Part shown: positions 25,931-33,031 of the stretch, in pieces | How positions within the stretch are numbered: the first letter of the stretch is position 1 | How the letters are laid out: the number at the start of each line of letters is the position of its first letter | Assembly: GCA_031082185.1 (NCBI GenBank) | Contig: JAVHLI010000008.1 | Span: 1 to 64,000, forward strand | Length of the DNA stretch: 64,000 bases | Reading direction: 5' to 3' | From: a bacterium | Lineage (GTDB): Bacteria; Sysuimicrobiota; Sysuimicrobiia; Sysuimicrobiales; Humicultoraceae | Made by a program: the position numbers and the translations under genes | The notes under the pieces: model-generated | Told to the model about the DNA's origin: nothing | The model's input: the letters and a program-made list of their open reading frames with translations, nothing else | The model's database searches: none

Positions 25931-26325
25931 GAATCACCGGCGGGGGCCGCGTGGCGGAGGTGAGGGTTGAGGTCGGGCCTTAGCGCCTCGGCTCCGCGCA
26001 GGTAGACGTGCGTGATCTCGCCCTGCGACCTGGACGTATTCACCAGCATGAGCACGCGCAGGCACCGCTCCAGCGCGCCCGGCACGGCGATCTCCGTGGA
26101 CGAGAGGAGCGGTACCGCGGTCCAGCCCATCTGCCGGGCGCCCTCGGCCGGAAAGGCGGCATTGAGGTCGGTCGTCAGCGTGAAGATCACCGCGGCGATT
26201 TCGTCTGTTTCAACATCGTTGGCGCGCACCATCTCAGCCAGCAGCGTGCGCGTTGCCTCGCGGATCGCCTCCGCGGTGTTGGACTCCACCGTGATCGCGC
26301 CGCGTACGCCTAGGATTCTTGGCAC
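25927..26325 (-). CDS. aroH: Monofunctional chorismate mutase, AroH class
   Basis: 132 residues, the size of Bacillus AroH, a trimeric barrel unrelated to the AroQ fold. Active-site residues are visible: Arg in GVRGAITVESNT (residue 8), Glu in AVPGALERCLRVLM, the second Arg in LMLVNTSRSQGEITHVYLRG with Tyr, and the following RGAEALRPDL. It converts chorismate to prephenate. It overlaps aroB at its start (16 bases) and aroA at its stop, so all three are coupled. Confidence 0.95.
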   Translation of the reverse strand: MPRILGVRGAITVESNTAEAIREATRTLLAEMVRANDVETDEIAAVIFTLTTDLNAAFPAEGARQMGWTAVPLLSSTEIAVPGALERCLRVLMLVNTSRSQGEITHVYLRGAEALRPDLNPHLRHAAPAGDS

Positions 26326-27431
26326 TCTTCGACGACCTCCTGCATCAGGGAGTCAGGAACCTCTACTCCCAGCCGAGCACGGCCGATGCCTTCGGGAAGG
26401 GTGCAGTGAATCCTGCCGCCACGCCGTTTCTTGTCCAACTGCATCGCCTCGAGCAGCGGGGCGATGGGGCCGGCCGGCACCGTCACCGGCAGCCCCAGCC
26501 GCTCCAGCAGGGCGGCCTGACGGGCTGCGTCCGCCTCCTCCAGCAAACCGAGCCTCACCGCTGCGCAGGCCTCCACGCGCATCCCGATGGCGACCGCGGC
26601 GCCGTGCGGGAAGCGGCCGGGGAGCGCTACCTCGATGGCGTGTCCCACCGTGTGCCCATAGTTGAGCGCCTCGCGCGGACCGCGATCGAACTCATCCTCT
26701 TCGACCACGCGGGCCTTCAGCGCGGCAGCGCGATACACGATCTCTTCCAGACTCTCGGGGGTGAAATTCCTGGGGGTAAAGCCCTCCAGAATCTCGAACA
26801 GCACCCGATCCATCGCCATGCCGTACTTAACGGCCTCGGCCAGCCCAAATCGCAGTTCCGCGGGCGGCAGCGACCACAGCGCGTCGGGGTCGGCCACCAC
26901 CAACGCCGGCTGGTGGAAGACCCCGATCAGGTTCTTGGCGCGCGGGTGGTTGACCGCCGACTTCCCACCGATGCCACTGTCAATCTGGGCCAGCAGGGTG
27001 GTCGGCACCTGCACCAGGCGGATGCCCCGCATGTAGGTGCCGGCGACGAAGCCGGCCAGGTCGCCCACCACGCCCCCGCCCAGAGCAATGAGCGTGTCGT
27101 CGCGGTTGAATCCAGCCAGGCTGAGCGCATCGTAGATGCGCGCGACCTGACGGAGGCTCTTGGATTTCTCCCCTGGGGGAACGGTCAACGTTTGAACCGC
27201 GAAGTCGCATCCCTCCAGAGACCGCACCAGCGCATCACCGAAGCGGCGCAACACGCCCCGGTTGGACAGCACCGCGGCCTGGCGGCCCGCGCCCAGCCGT
27301 TGCATCTCGTGCCCGGTCAGGGAGATCGCGCCTGCGCCCACCACGATATCGTACGATCGGGGGCCTAGGTTCACGCGCACGCGACGACAGGCGACCTCTG
27401 AAAGTCGGGCGCTGCGGCTAATCGTCCGCAT
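26310..27431 (-). CDS. aroB: 3-dehydroquinate synthase
   Basis: 373 residues. NAD-dependent, metal-dependent enzyme that cyclises DAHP to 3-dehydroquinate. All expected motifs are canonical: GGGVVGDLAGFVAGTYMRGI for NAD binding, LLAQIDSGIGGKSAVNHP, GLAEAVKYG, the metal-binding Glu in GLAEAV and His residues in LNYGHTVGHAIEVA. The start lies 4 bases past the GNAT stop. A second, fused and more divergent copy lies at 47386-48996. Confidence 0.96.
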   Translation of the reverse strand: MRTISRSARLSEVACRRVRVNLGPRSYDIVVGAGAISLTGHEMQRLGAGRQAAVLSNRGVLRRFGDALVRSLEGCDFAVQTLTVPPGEKSKSLRQVARIYDALSLAGFNRDDTLIALGGGVVGDLAGFVAGTYMRGIRLVQVPTTLLAQIDSGIGGKSAVNHPRAKNLIGVFHQPALVVADPDALWSLPPAELRFGLAEAVKYGMAMDRVLFEILEGFTPRNFTPESLEEIVYRAAALKARVVEEDEFDRGPREALNYGHTVGHAIEVALPGRFPHGAAVAIGMRVEACAAVRLGLLEEADAARQAALLERLGLPVTVPAGPIAPLLEAMQLDKKRRGGRIHCTLPEGIGRARLGVEVPDSLMQEVVEECQES

Positions 27432-27435
27432 CAGG

Positions 27436-28002
27436 CTACCCAGGCCAGGAACGCCGGGCCCGCTGCCACTCCCGCCTGAGCAGGCCTAAGGCAACCCGGT
27501 CGTAGGCGCGGTCCGCGGTGGCGTAGGCCTCCCGGAAGACGGCCTCCCTCCGGAACCCCAGGCGGAGGGCAAGGCGGACCATCCGCTCGTTCCCGGACCA
27601 GGTGCGCAGGCCGATGCGCCGCAGTTCCAGGGCTTCGAAGAGGTGGTCCACCCACAGCCCAAGCGCCGCCGGTCCAAAGCCCCGGCCCCAGTTGCGCGCC
27701 GCGTAGATGCCCACGCCTACTTCCAGCCACTGGGTGCGCTCGTCCACCCAGTAGCGGGAGACGGTGCCGATGGGAGATCCAGCCCGCGTCTCGATTATCA
27801 TGCGCCTGGGCGGCGAGGCAGCCTCGCGGATCATGGCGGCAATCCGCACGGGCACCCGGCTCAGTTCGTCTTCGGAAGGAGAACCTTCCCACGGCGCATC
27901 CCACCTCCACCACGTGCCGCGCGCCATCGTCCGGACCAGCCAGGCGGCGTCTCCTGTCCGGAACTCCCTCAGGTTAACGCGCCGACCGATGATGGTCAGC
28001 AC
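27436..28002 (-). CDS. GNAT family N-acetyltransferase
   Basis: 188 residues, RimJ/RimL-like. It starts [20 protein letters not shown] and has a central [20 protein letters not shown], the acetyl-CoA-binding loop. [20 protein letters not shown] precedes a final [13 protein letters not shown]. The GTG start overlaps the aroC stop by 7 bases. Nothing links the substrate to the shikimate pathway except the operon; it could acetylate an amino acid or a protein N-terminus. Confidence 0.88.
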   Translation of the reverse strand: MLTIIGRRVNLREFRTGDAAWLVRTMARGTWWRWDAPWEGSPSEDELSRVPVRIAAMIREAASPPRRMIIETRAGSPIGTVSRYWVDERTQWLEVGVGIYAARNWGRGFGPAALGLWVDHLFEALELRRIGLRTWSGNERMVRLALRLGFRREAVFREAYATADRAYDRVALGLLRREWQRARRSWPG

Positions 28003-29117
28003 CGCCGCACTTCCTCCATGTACCGGTCGAAGGACTGCCTGATGTGCGCCATCGCGTCGCCGCCGAACTTCTCCAAGAAGGCCTCCGCAAGCACGAACGC
28101 TACCATCGCCTCGCCCACCACGCCGGCGGCCGGCACCGCGCAGACGTCGCTGCGCACCACGGCTGCCTCCACCGTTTCCTTCGTCCTCAGGTCCACGGAG
28201 CGCATCGGTATGCGCAGCGTTGAGAGCGGCTTCATCGCCGCCCGCACGACCAGGGGCTCGCCGTTCGTCATGCCTCCCTCCATGCCCCCTGCGCGGTTCG
28301 TCTCCCTGTAGAAACCGCGCGCCGGGTCGTGGAGGATCTCGTCGTGGGCGCTGCTGCCCGGCGTGCGCGCCGCCTCAAACCCAAGCCCGAACTCGACGCC
28401 CTTGACCGCGTGGATGGACATCACGGCCGCGGCGATGCGGCCGTCGAGCCTGCGGTCCCAATGGACGTGGCTGCCGAGCCCCGGAGGCAGGCCCAGCGCT
28501 ACGACCTCGAACACGCCGCCCAGCGTGTCCCCACGCGAGCGGGCCGCGTCAACCGCCGCCTTCATGCGGACTTCGGCCTCGGGATCCGCGCAGCGCACCG
28601 CCGAGAGCTCGGCCAGCGTCGGGATCTCCTCCCAGCGAGCGGGACGCTCGCGAATCGCCTCGCCGCCGATCTCAGTAACGTGGCTGAACAGGCGCACCCC
28701 GAACTCGTCCAGGAGCCGACCGCAGAGGGCGCCGGCGGCCACGCGTGCGGCGGTCTCGCGCGCGCTGGACCGCTCCAGCACGCGGCGCACCTCATCGAAG
28801 CCGTACTTGAGCGCGCCGGCCAGGTCGGCGTGGCCGGGCCGGGGCCGTGTAATGTCCGGCTCGTCCCGGCGCCAGTCGCGGTTCTCAATCCACAGCGCCA
28901 CGGGCGCGCCGATGGTCTCGCCGCGGATCAGGCCGCCGACGATCTCAACCCGGTCCTGCTCGAGCTGCATCCGGCCGCTGCGGCCGTACCCCTGCATGCG
29001 CCGCGCCATCTGGGTGTTGAACCAGCCCTCGTCCACCCGCAGCCCCGCCGGCAGGCCCTCGACGATGGCGACCAGCGCCCGGCCGTGCGATTCGCCCGCC
29101 GTCAGATAGCGCAGCAT
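27996..29117 (-). CDS. aroC: Chorismate synthase
   Basis: 373 residues. FMN-dependent enzyme making chorismate from EPSP. Motifs: [20 protein letters not shown] at the N-terminus, [33 protein letters not shown] and [20 protein letters not shown], with the C-terminal [31 protein letters not shown] precedes the ATG, and a TATTAT box lies 29 bases upstream (29146-29151). First gene of the five-gene operon. Confidence 0.97.
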   Translation of the reverse strand: MLRYLTAGESHGRALVAIVEGLPAGLRVDEGWFNTQMARRMQGYGRSGRMQLEQDRVEIVGGLIRGETIGAPVALWIENRDWRRDEPDITRPRPGHADLAGALKYGFDEVRRVLERSSARETAARVAAGALCGRLLDEFGVRLFSHVTEIGGEAIRERPARWEEIPTLAELSAVRCADPEAEVRMKAAVDAARSRGDTLGGVFEVVALGLPPGLGSHVHWDRRLDGRIAAAVMSIHAVKGVEFGLGFEAARTPGSSAHDEILHDPARGFYRETNRAGGMEGGMTNGEPLVVRAAMKPLSTLRIPMRSVDLRTKETVEAAVVRSDVCAVPAAGVVGEAMVAFVLAEAFLEKFGGDAMAHIRQSFDRYMEEVRRC

Positions 29118-29302
29118 AGTTCCTCCCCCGCTTTGCGATGACTAGATAATACGACGGCCGGACGCCTTACCCTGTGCCCGGGCCACGCGCCCAGGAGGGA
29201 GGCGCAGCGTAACCCGCCGCCGTCCTCCTGGGCCTGGTGCTGGGGGCCTTGGGCTACCGGGTGGGGCTGGGGGTGGTACCGCCGTGGGCCACAGCGGTGT
29301 CG

Positions 29303-29395
29303 GTCTAACGACCGGGCGTTGAGCGGCCCGCGGTCGCCACCGCCTGCAAGAGGCCGCCCGTTTCCAAGCGGGTCTGCTCCATCGGCGCGTTAGAC
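29303..29395 (-). other. Integron attC recombination site
   Basis: GTCTAACG at 29303 and its exact complement CGTTAGAC ending at 29395 are the R''/R' core boxes (consensus RYYYAAC and GTTRRRY). Next to them, imperfectly complementary L boxes (ACCGGGCGTTGAGC against GCTCCATCGGCG) extend the stem. Total length 93 bases, within the attC range. The stop codon of the minus-strand toxin gene lies inside the core, as in cassettes. Confidence 0.85.
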
Positions 29396-29659
29396 CGTGC
29401 CTTCAGAGAGCGGGAAGTGAAAGCCAGCCTCCGTCCCGGCGTTGCCGACCGACAGCCAGATGACCTTGGGCGGAGCGCCGTAGAGGAAACTGAGTTGTCG
29501 AAAGTCATTGTCCTTGGAGACGATGGCATAACCCTCATGCCGGGCCTGTTCCCAGATCGCCTCGTCTGTCGCGCCCCTCAGGCCAAGCGTGCGGACATGG
29601 GCACTGCCCGGATACTCCGGTTCGAGAGCGTGGACCAGCCTGGGGCTCAGGTTCTCGTC
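29390..29659 (-). pseudogene. DUF5615-like PIN-fold toxin without a start codon
   Basis: The minus-strand frame reads DENLSPRLVHALEPEYPGSA, then GATDEAIWEQARHEGYAIVS, KDNDFRQLSFLYGAPPKVIW and LSVGNAGTEA. This is the DUF5615/Mut7-C-like nuclease fold, with the acidic residues of DEN and KDND kept. Upstream the frame stays open over the DUF433 gene but contains no ATG, GTG or TTG before the domain. The C-terminus ends early in GFHFPLSEGTV with its TAA inside attC. A 2-base deletion would join the frame to the end of the DUF433 protein (RRLA-DENL), so a frameshift or a recoded start is possible. Confidence 0.75.
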
Positions 29660-29877
29660 CCCGCGAGCCGGCGTTCGCGGGTGGCAGCGAAGGCCAGGCA
29701 GGCACGGATGTCCTTCGGCGTGAGGTCAGGAAAGTCGGCCAGGATCTGTGCTTCGGTCATGCCACCAGCAAGGTATTCGAGGATGTCACACGCGGTGATG
29801 CGGGTTCCCTTGACGCAGGGTCTTCCGCTCCGCACCCCGGGAGTGACCCCAATGCGATCCTGCCAGCGCATACCCAT
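29647..29877 (-). CDS. DUF433 family antitoxin
   Basis: 76 residues. MRWQDRIGVTPGVRSGRPCV begins the usual DUF433 opening; KGTRITACDILEYLAGGMTE is a winged-helix-like DNA-binding region, followed by AQILADFPDLTPKDIRACLA. The family pairs with DUF5615 toxins, as here. ATG at 29877 or 29871 is preferred over a GTG at 29889 that lies in the presumed attC core. The 3' end overlaps the toxin domain by about 13 bases. Confidence 0.85.
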   Translation of the reverse strand: MGMRWQDRIGVTPGVRSGRPCVKGTRITACDILEYLAGGMTEAQILADFPDLTPKDIRACLAFAATRERRLAGTRT

Positions 29878-29885
29878 CTTTGAGC

Positions 29886-29927
29886 ACACCGTCCTGGCGC
29901 CCTGTCTGCTGGACGCGCCGGTTAGGT
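29886..29927 (-). other. Possible short, degenerate attC site
   Basis: GTTAGGT at 29921-29927 fits the attC core consensus, and ACCTAACCGGCGC pairs partly with ACACCGTCCTGGCGC 42 bases away. The second core box is degenerate. It lies exactly between two cassette-like genes, which is the main support. Confidence 0.45.
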
Positions 29928-29934
29928 GACCACG

Positions 29935-30282
29935 CTATCCGAAGAACGCCCCGTAGCTATCTTCCTCGACGACTCGCACCTGGGTGCGCAGGTCGCGTTT
30001 CCTCGTCTCAGGGTCGTAGATGTGCCACTTGAGGTCCCGGCGCATCCAATACAGAGTCCACTCGTCACGGGAACGGAAGTACCGGAACCTCGCGACTCCC
30101 ATGCGTGTCCATTCGCCGGGACGCCCGTCCCAAGGAGGACGCTCTTCGAACACGGAGATGCCATGCCCGTCGATCTCGTAGACGAACCGCAACTCGTCCG
30201 CGCATCGTGCCGGCGACATGCGCCGACACAGGTCTCCTACGGTCGCGTCGATCCGTTTCTGTTCGCTCTCGCTAAAGGCCAT
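29935..30282 (-). CDS. DUF3024 family protein
   Basis: 115 residues. AFSESEQKRIDATVGDLCRR, LRFVYEIDGHGISVFEERPP, the central GVARFRYFRSRDEWTLYWMR and DLKWHIYDPE match the DUF3024 family, small cytoplasmic proteins often found alone. Function unknown. It lies in the attC-bounded array between the DUF433 and CopG/BrnT pairs, in the same orientation, so it is probably a cassette gene. Confidence 0.8.
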   Translation of the reverse strand: MAFSESEQKRIDATVGDLCRRMSPARCADELRFVYEIDGHGISVFEERPPWDGRPGEWTRMGVARFRYFRSRDEWTLYWMRRDLKWHIYDPETRKRDLRTQVRVVEEDSYGAFFG

Positions 30283-30326
30283 ACGGCAGTCTCCGGGGCC
30301 TCGTGTGTCACCTAGCGGCCTGCCGC

Positions 30327-30677
30327 TCAGTGGCGGGCCGTGCGCGAAGGCGCACGAACCGTCCGCTGCCGCGGCGTGTTTGGCATCGCCCCTCGACGAG
30401 TCGTCCGTTCGCGGGCGACCCGCTCTGCCAAGAAGACCTTGAGGAGCGACTGGTACGGAACGTCACGCTGGTTCGCCAATGTCTTCAACTCCGCAAGGAG
30501 GCCCGCCGGCACCCGAAGCGAGATCGTCTCGGTCGACGGCTTCAGGTCGGGAAACACCCCCAGCCGGGCTTGGCTCCAGTCCACATACTCCGCCGTGTCG
30601 TGCGTCTCCCAGAACGCCCTCTCGTCCGCCTCCGAGGCGAACTTCGGAATCAGCTTAAGCGCGCTGCGCTTGGCCAT
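30327..30677 (-). CDS. CopG/BrnA-like antitoxin
   Basis: 116 residues. ASEADERAFWETHDTAEYVD and STETISLRVPAGLLAELKTL form the usual layout: a toxin-binding N-terminus and a ribbon-helix-helix DNA-binding domain ending ANQRDVPYQSLLKVFLAERV. The last 25 residues (RTTRRGAMPNTPRQRTVRAP) are an extra basic tail, perhaps read through from recombination at the cassette end. It overlaps the BrnT gene by 23 bases and should both bind the toxin and repress from the palindrome at 30978. Confidence 0.85.
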   Translation of the reverse strand: MAKRSALKLIPKFASEADERAFWETHDTAEYVDWSQARLGVFPDLKPSTETISLRVPAGLLAELKTLANQRDVPYQSLLKVFLAERVARERTTRRGAMPNTPRQRTVRAPSRTARH

Positions 30678-30969
30678 AGACCCTCCCCTCGCGACGGCTC
30701 ATCGGCCGGGCCGAAATCACGCGCAGCAACGAACCGCGCAGCGTGAAGGTGACGGCGATTTTCCGGTCAACATCCGTTCGCCCCAAGGCAAAATAGCGGA
30801 CCTCGAACCCCGAGTGCTTCGGGTCGCCGCTCACGAGCACCGGCCGATTGAAGAACACCTGTTCGGCCTCCGCCTGGGTCACTTGGTGCCGACGCCAGTT
30901 CTTCTCAGAGTTCCCCTCGTCCCACTGGAACCCCATGATGCCCGGGAGGAACTCCGGAAGAAGTGCCAT
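30655..30969 (-). CDS. BrnT family ribonuclease toxin
   Basis: BrnT fold: MGFQWDEGNSEKNWRRHQVT, AEAEQVFFNRPVLVSGDPKH, RYFALGRTDVDRKIAVTFTL, then the C-terminal VISARPMSRREGRVYG. Lys, Arg and His residues placed as in the Brucella RNase are present. The ATG at 30969 (104 residues) is placed 8 bases after a palindromic operator and has a weak AAGAG site; an ATG at 30936 (93 residues) fits the family length better. Either is possible. Confidence 0.85.
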   Translation of the reverse strand: MALLPEFLPGIMGFQWDEGNSEKNWRRHQVTQAEAEQVFFNRPVLVSGDPKHSGFEVRYFALGRTDVDRKIAVTFTLRGSLLRVISARPMSRREGRVYGQAQRA

Positions 30970-30977
30970 CTCTTGCA

Positions 30978-30996
30978 GTATACGACCATCGTATAC
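30978..30996. promoter_or_regulatory. Perfect palindromic operator for the BrnT/CopG pair
   Basis: GTATACGA-CCA-TCGTATAC: two exact 8-base arms with a 3-base spacer, directly upstream of the brnT-like start. Ribbon-helix-helix antitoxins bind such short inverted repeats. The TATAC arms may also form part of a -10 box, which would let the bound complex block transcription. Confidence 0.65.
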
Positions 30997-31082
30997 GGCC
31001 TGCAAGGTCTGCCCTGCCCACCGCCCCATGCCTCCGGACCCTCCCCTCGCGTTGGAGATCAGCCTCGGATTGCGGTTGCGAT

Positions 31083-31145
31083 GCCTAACGCTATGCAGAT
31101 GACCAGCGCCGCGAAGCGGCGTCTGTCTTGATCCGCGGGTTAGTC
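31083..31145 (-). other. Integron attC recombination site
   Basis: On the minus strand, GACTAAC and GTTAGGC flank 63 bases, matching the two attC cores. The middle contains CGCCGC-GAA-GCGGCG, a perfect 6-bp hairpin like those at the tip of folded attC sites. The TAA of the HEPN gene lies inside the upstream core, as in a cassette. Confidence 0.85.
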
Positions 31146-31430
31146 CGCTTCGCCTCCGGCCTCCATGCTCCTCATCAGTGCTGAGCACTCAACCCGCAGC
31201 ACAGGAACATCGCGGTCCGCTATCGCCCACACCAGAGCATCGTCGACGGTCGGATACTCGTGCGTGAGCTGGTTGCGGAAGTCGACGATGCGGCGAGCGC
31301 GCGTGATGGATGCGAAGGCATCAGGTGTGACACGTGATAGTGCCGAAACCGCCTCGCCGAGAAGCGCCGCGGTGATCGCGTCGCACGCCTCGATAATGTC
31401 GGACAGATAGGCGCGCGCGTCACGCGGCAT
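31140..31430 (-). CDS. HEPN-domain toxin, internally short
   Basis: 96 residues starting MPRDARAYLSDIIEACDAIT. The RNase signature Arg-x4-His is intact in RRIVDFRNQLTHEY, followed by VDDALVWAIADRDVPVLR. Typical partners of MNT proteins are about 115 residues; between ITAALLG and EAVSALSRVTPDAF roughly 20 residues of helix appear missing, so it may have lost a segment. It overlaps the MNT gene by 11 bases and ends inside attC. Confidence 0.82.
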   Translation of the reverse strand: MPRDARAYLSDIIEACDAITAALLGEAVSALSRVTPDAFASITRARRIVDFRNQLTHEYPTVDDALVWAIADRDVPVLRVECSALMRSMEAGGEAD

Positions 31431-31728
31431 AGAGCGCCTGCTTCGTGCGTTCGATGTCGGCTGCGATGTAGCGGTTCTTGACCGCATCCACCATCACCAA
31501 GCCCACCTCGGTGCCGAGGATGCCTCTGAGCTCATCGAGCAAGCCGAAGTAGGCATCGATGCGAGCGTAAGCGTCCATCGGGCCGAACTCGAGTAGAAGG
31601 TCGATATCGCTGTCGCCCGGGCGGAAGTCCCCACGGACAGCAGATCCGAACGCATCGAGGCGCAGCACCCCATGGCGCGCGCATGCCGCTGCGATCTGTG
31701 CTCGCTTACTCTCGAGAATTCCGGCCAT
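31420..31728 (-). CDS. MNT-type nucleotidyltransferase antitoxin (MntA-like)
   Basis: 102 residues. VLRLDAFGSAVRGDFRPGDS and DIDLLLEFGP give the minimal nucleotidyltransferase motif GSxxxG...DxD. In HEPN/MNT pairs the MNT protein adds AMP units to the HEPN RNase near its active site and silences it. The downstream HEPN gene starts before this stop codon. First gene of its cassette. Confidence 0.9.
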   Translation of the reverse strand: MAGILESKRAQIAAACARHGVLRLDAFGSAVRGDFRPGDSDIDLLLEFGPMDAYARIDAYFGLLDELRGILGTEVGLVMVDAVKNRYIAADIERTKQALYAA

Positions 31729-31874
31729 GACGCACCTCCCACCTCATCGTACCCGCGTGAACTGCGACACGCCAAGGCGACAACCGGCACTCGCGTGCTC
31801 GAAGGCCGTAGAACGTGGCGCTCAGCCGCGCCCGCTTAAGGACGGGATCTTCCCCCGAATAAGTGGAAACGGGC

Positions 31875-32385
31875 TCACGCCACTAGTCTCTCATACTCTT
31901 TGGGCGTGTGGTAGCCAATGCTAGAGTGCAGGCGTTGGTGGTTGTAGAGGCGGATGTAGGCCTTGAGGGCCACTTCGAGATCAGAGAATGTCGCGAAGGT
32001 CCGGCCGCGGATCCACTCGGTCTTCATGGTGTGGAAGAAGGACTCCACGTGGGCGTTGTCCTGGCAGCAACGGGGTCGGTTCACGCTGCCTACCCACTGC
32101 TGATTGATCGCCGTGGGAGGAGCGGTGGCCACCCTGAGGTTGTTGGTGGCCTCGAAGAAGCGATGCACGCCCGGGGCCCGGCGGGTCACCTTCACCACAC
32201 GGCCCTGGAGTCCCGCCGCGCGAATGAGCCGTGCCGCGCGATTCTCGCTCGCGACGACGCCCCGTTTGTGCAGGGACTTGACCACCCGGGGGCTGCCATA
32301 TGTGCCGTGGGAGCGGCGATAGATGCGCTCGCTGCGATGCAGGAGCGCGTCGTTGGCCTCCGCTCGCGCGCTCGGATATCCATAG
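31875..32385 (-). pseudogene. IS3-family transposase (OrfB) remnant
   Basis: The frame reads PSARAEANDALLHRSERIYR, RSHGTYGSPRVVKSLHKRGV and AARLIRAAGLQGR, then joins INQQWVG directly to SVNRPRCCQDNAHVESFFHT. In intact IS3 enzymes about 90 residues carrying the first two catalytic Asp residues lie between those segments; only the Glu region (ESFFHTMKTEWI) remains. The N-terminus is also cut near 32385. A TTCGGGGGAAG stretch (minus strand, near 31850) resembles an IS3-type end. Confidence 0.9.
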
Positions 32386-32406
32386 GCTTCAGGGGGGGAG
32401 CAACAT

Positions 32407-32832
32407 CTACTTCCTGAGTACGCCACGCCTGACAAGTTCGTTCACGAGCTCGCGAACCTTACGCATGTCAAGAACCGGAGGTCCGCCTGGCCCATACCCC
32501 AACTCAAGCCTACCGCCACGCCGGTTGCGCAGGTCCTTGTAGTACGAGAACCACACCGAGTCGACGCGGCCGCGCTTTGCGTGGCTTACCATGAAGACGA
32601 AGGGTTGGTAGGAATCACTGGGATCGCCCAGGGGTATGATACCTCTCAGGAACGGCTCCCAGGTCTTGCCGAGTTCCTGAAGCTCAAATGACTTCTCGAT
32701 GAATCCGCGTTTCCCACAGCCGCACAGGAAGTAGCCCTCCTTGTCGCAGTGATTGCGGATCAGGTCGACGATGTTTGCTGCCCGTCCTCCCGCTGCGCAG
32801 CGGCTGCTTGTGCATTGGATCTTCCACGCCAT
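32407..32832 (-). CDS. Hypothetical cassette-type protein
   Basis: 141 residues. Cys and His residues cluster near the N-terminus (IQCTSSRC, NHCDKEGYFLCGCGKRG), suggesting a zinc-binding domain. SYQPFVFMVSHAKRGRVDSV and FSYYKDLRNRRGGRLELGYG follow, with a helical C-terminus. I do not recognise the family. It starts 32 bases after the core of the attC at 32864, in the orientation expected for a cassette gene. Its own attC is missing, replaced by the IS3 fragment. Confidence 0.65.
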   Translation of the reverse strand: MAWKIQCTSSRCAAGGRAANIVDLIRNHCDKEGYFLCGCGKRGFIEKSFELQELGKTWEPFLRGIIPLGDPSDSYQPFVFMVSHAKRGRVDSVWFSYYKDLRNRRGGRLELGYGPGGPPVLDMRKVRELVNELVRRGVLRK

Positions 32833-32863
32833 CTTGTGACTCCGTCGGGTGTTCTCTCTGCCG

Positions 32864-32930
32864 GTCTAACACATTGGAAATTGAGATGCGGGCGGCGTGG
32901 CCGCCAGATACAACCATTCTTACCTTAGCC
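32864..32930 (-). other. Integron attC recombination site
   Basis: Read on the minus strand, a perfect GTTAGAC core ends the site and GGCTAAG begins it. The centre holds GGCGGCC-AC-GCCGCC-type complementarity, and the flanking stretches TTGAGATGC and GATACAA pair partly. It precedes the hypothetical cassette gene at 32407-32832. The second core deviates from consensus. Confidence 0.7.
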
Positions 32931-33031
32931 GAGCATCGGCACCAGCCGAATCCGCTCGATCTCCTGGCTAGCGCACTCAGCATGGACCACTCTTAGAGCC
33001 GGCTACGAAGTGGTGCGCCGGAGGAGTGGGG

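Noticed and set aside
29216-29308. A plus-strand 31-residue membrane peptide ending in attC
   Set aside because: AVLLGLVLGALGYRVGLG looks like part of a membrane helix, but there is no start codon or ribosome site. Probably the tail of a lost gene.
30288-30350. A further attC site between the DUF3024 and CopG genes
   Set aside because: CTAGGTGA and a GTGCGC hairpin hint at one, but the core boxes are too degenerate to call.
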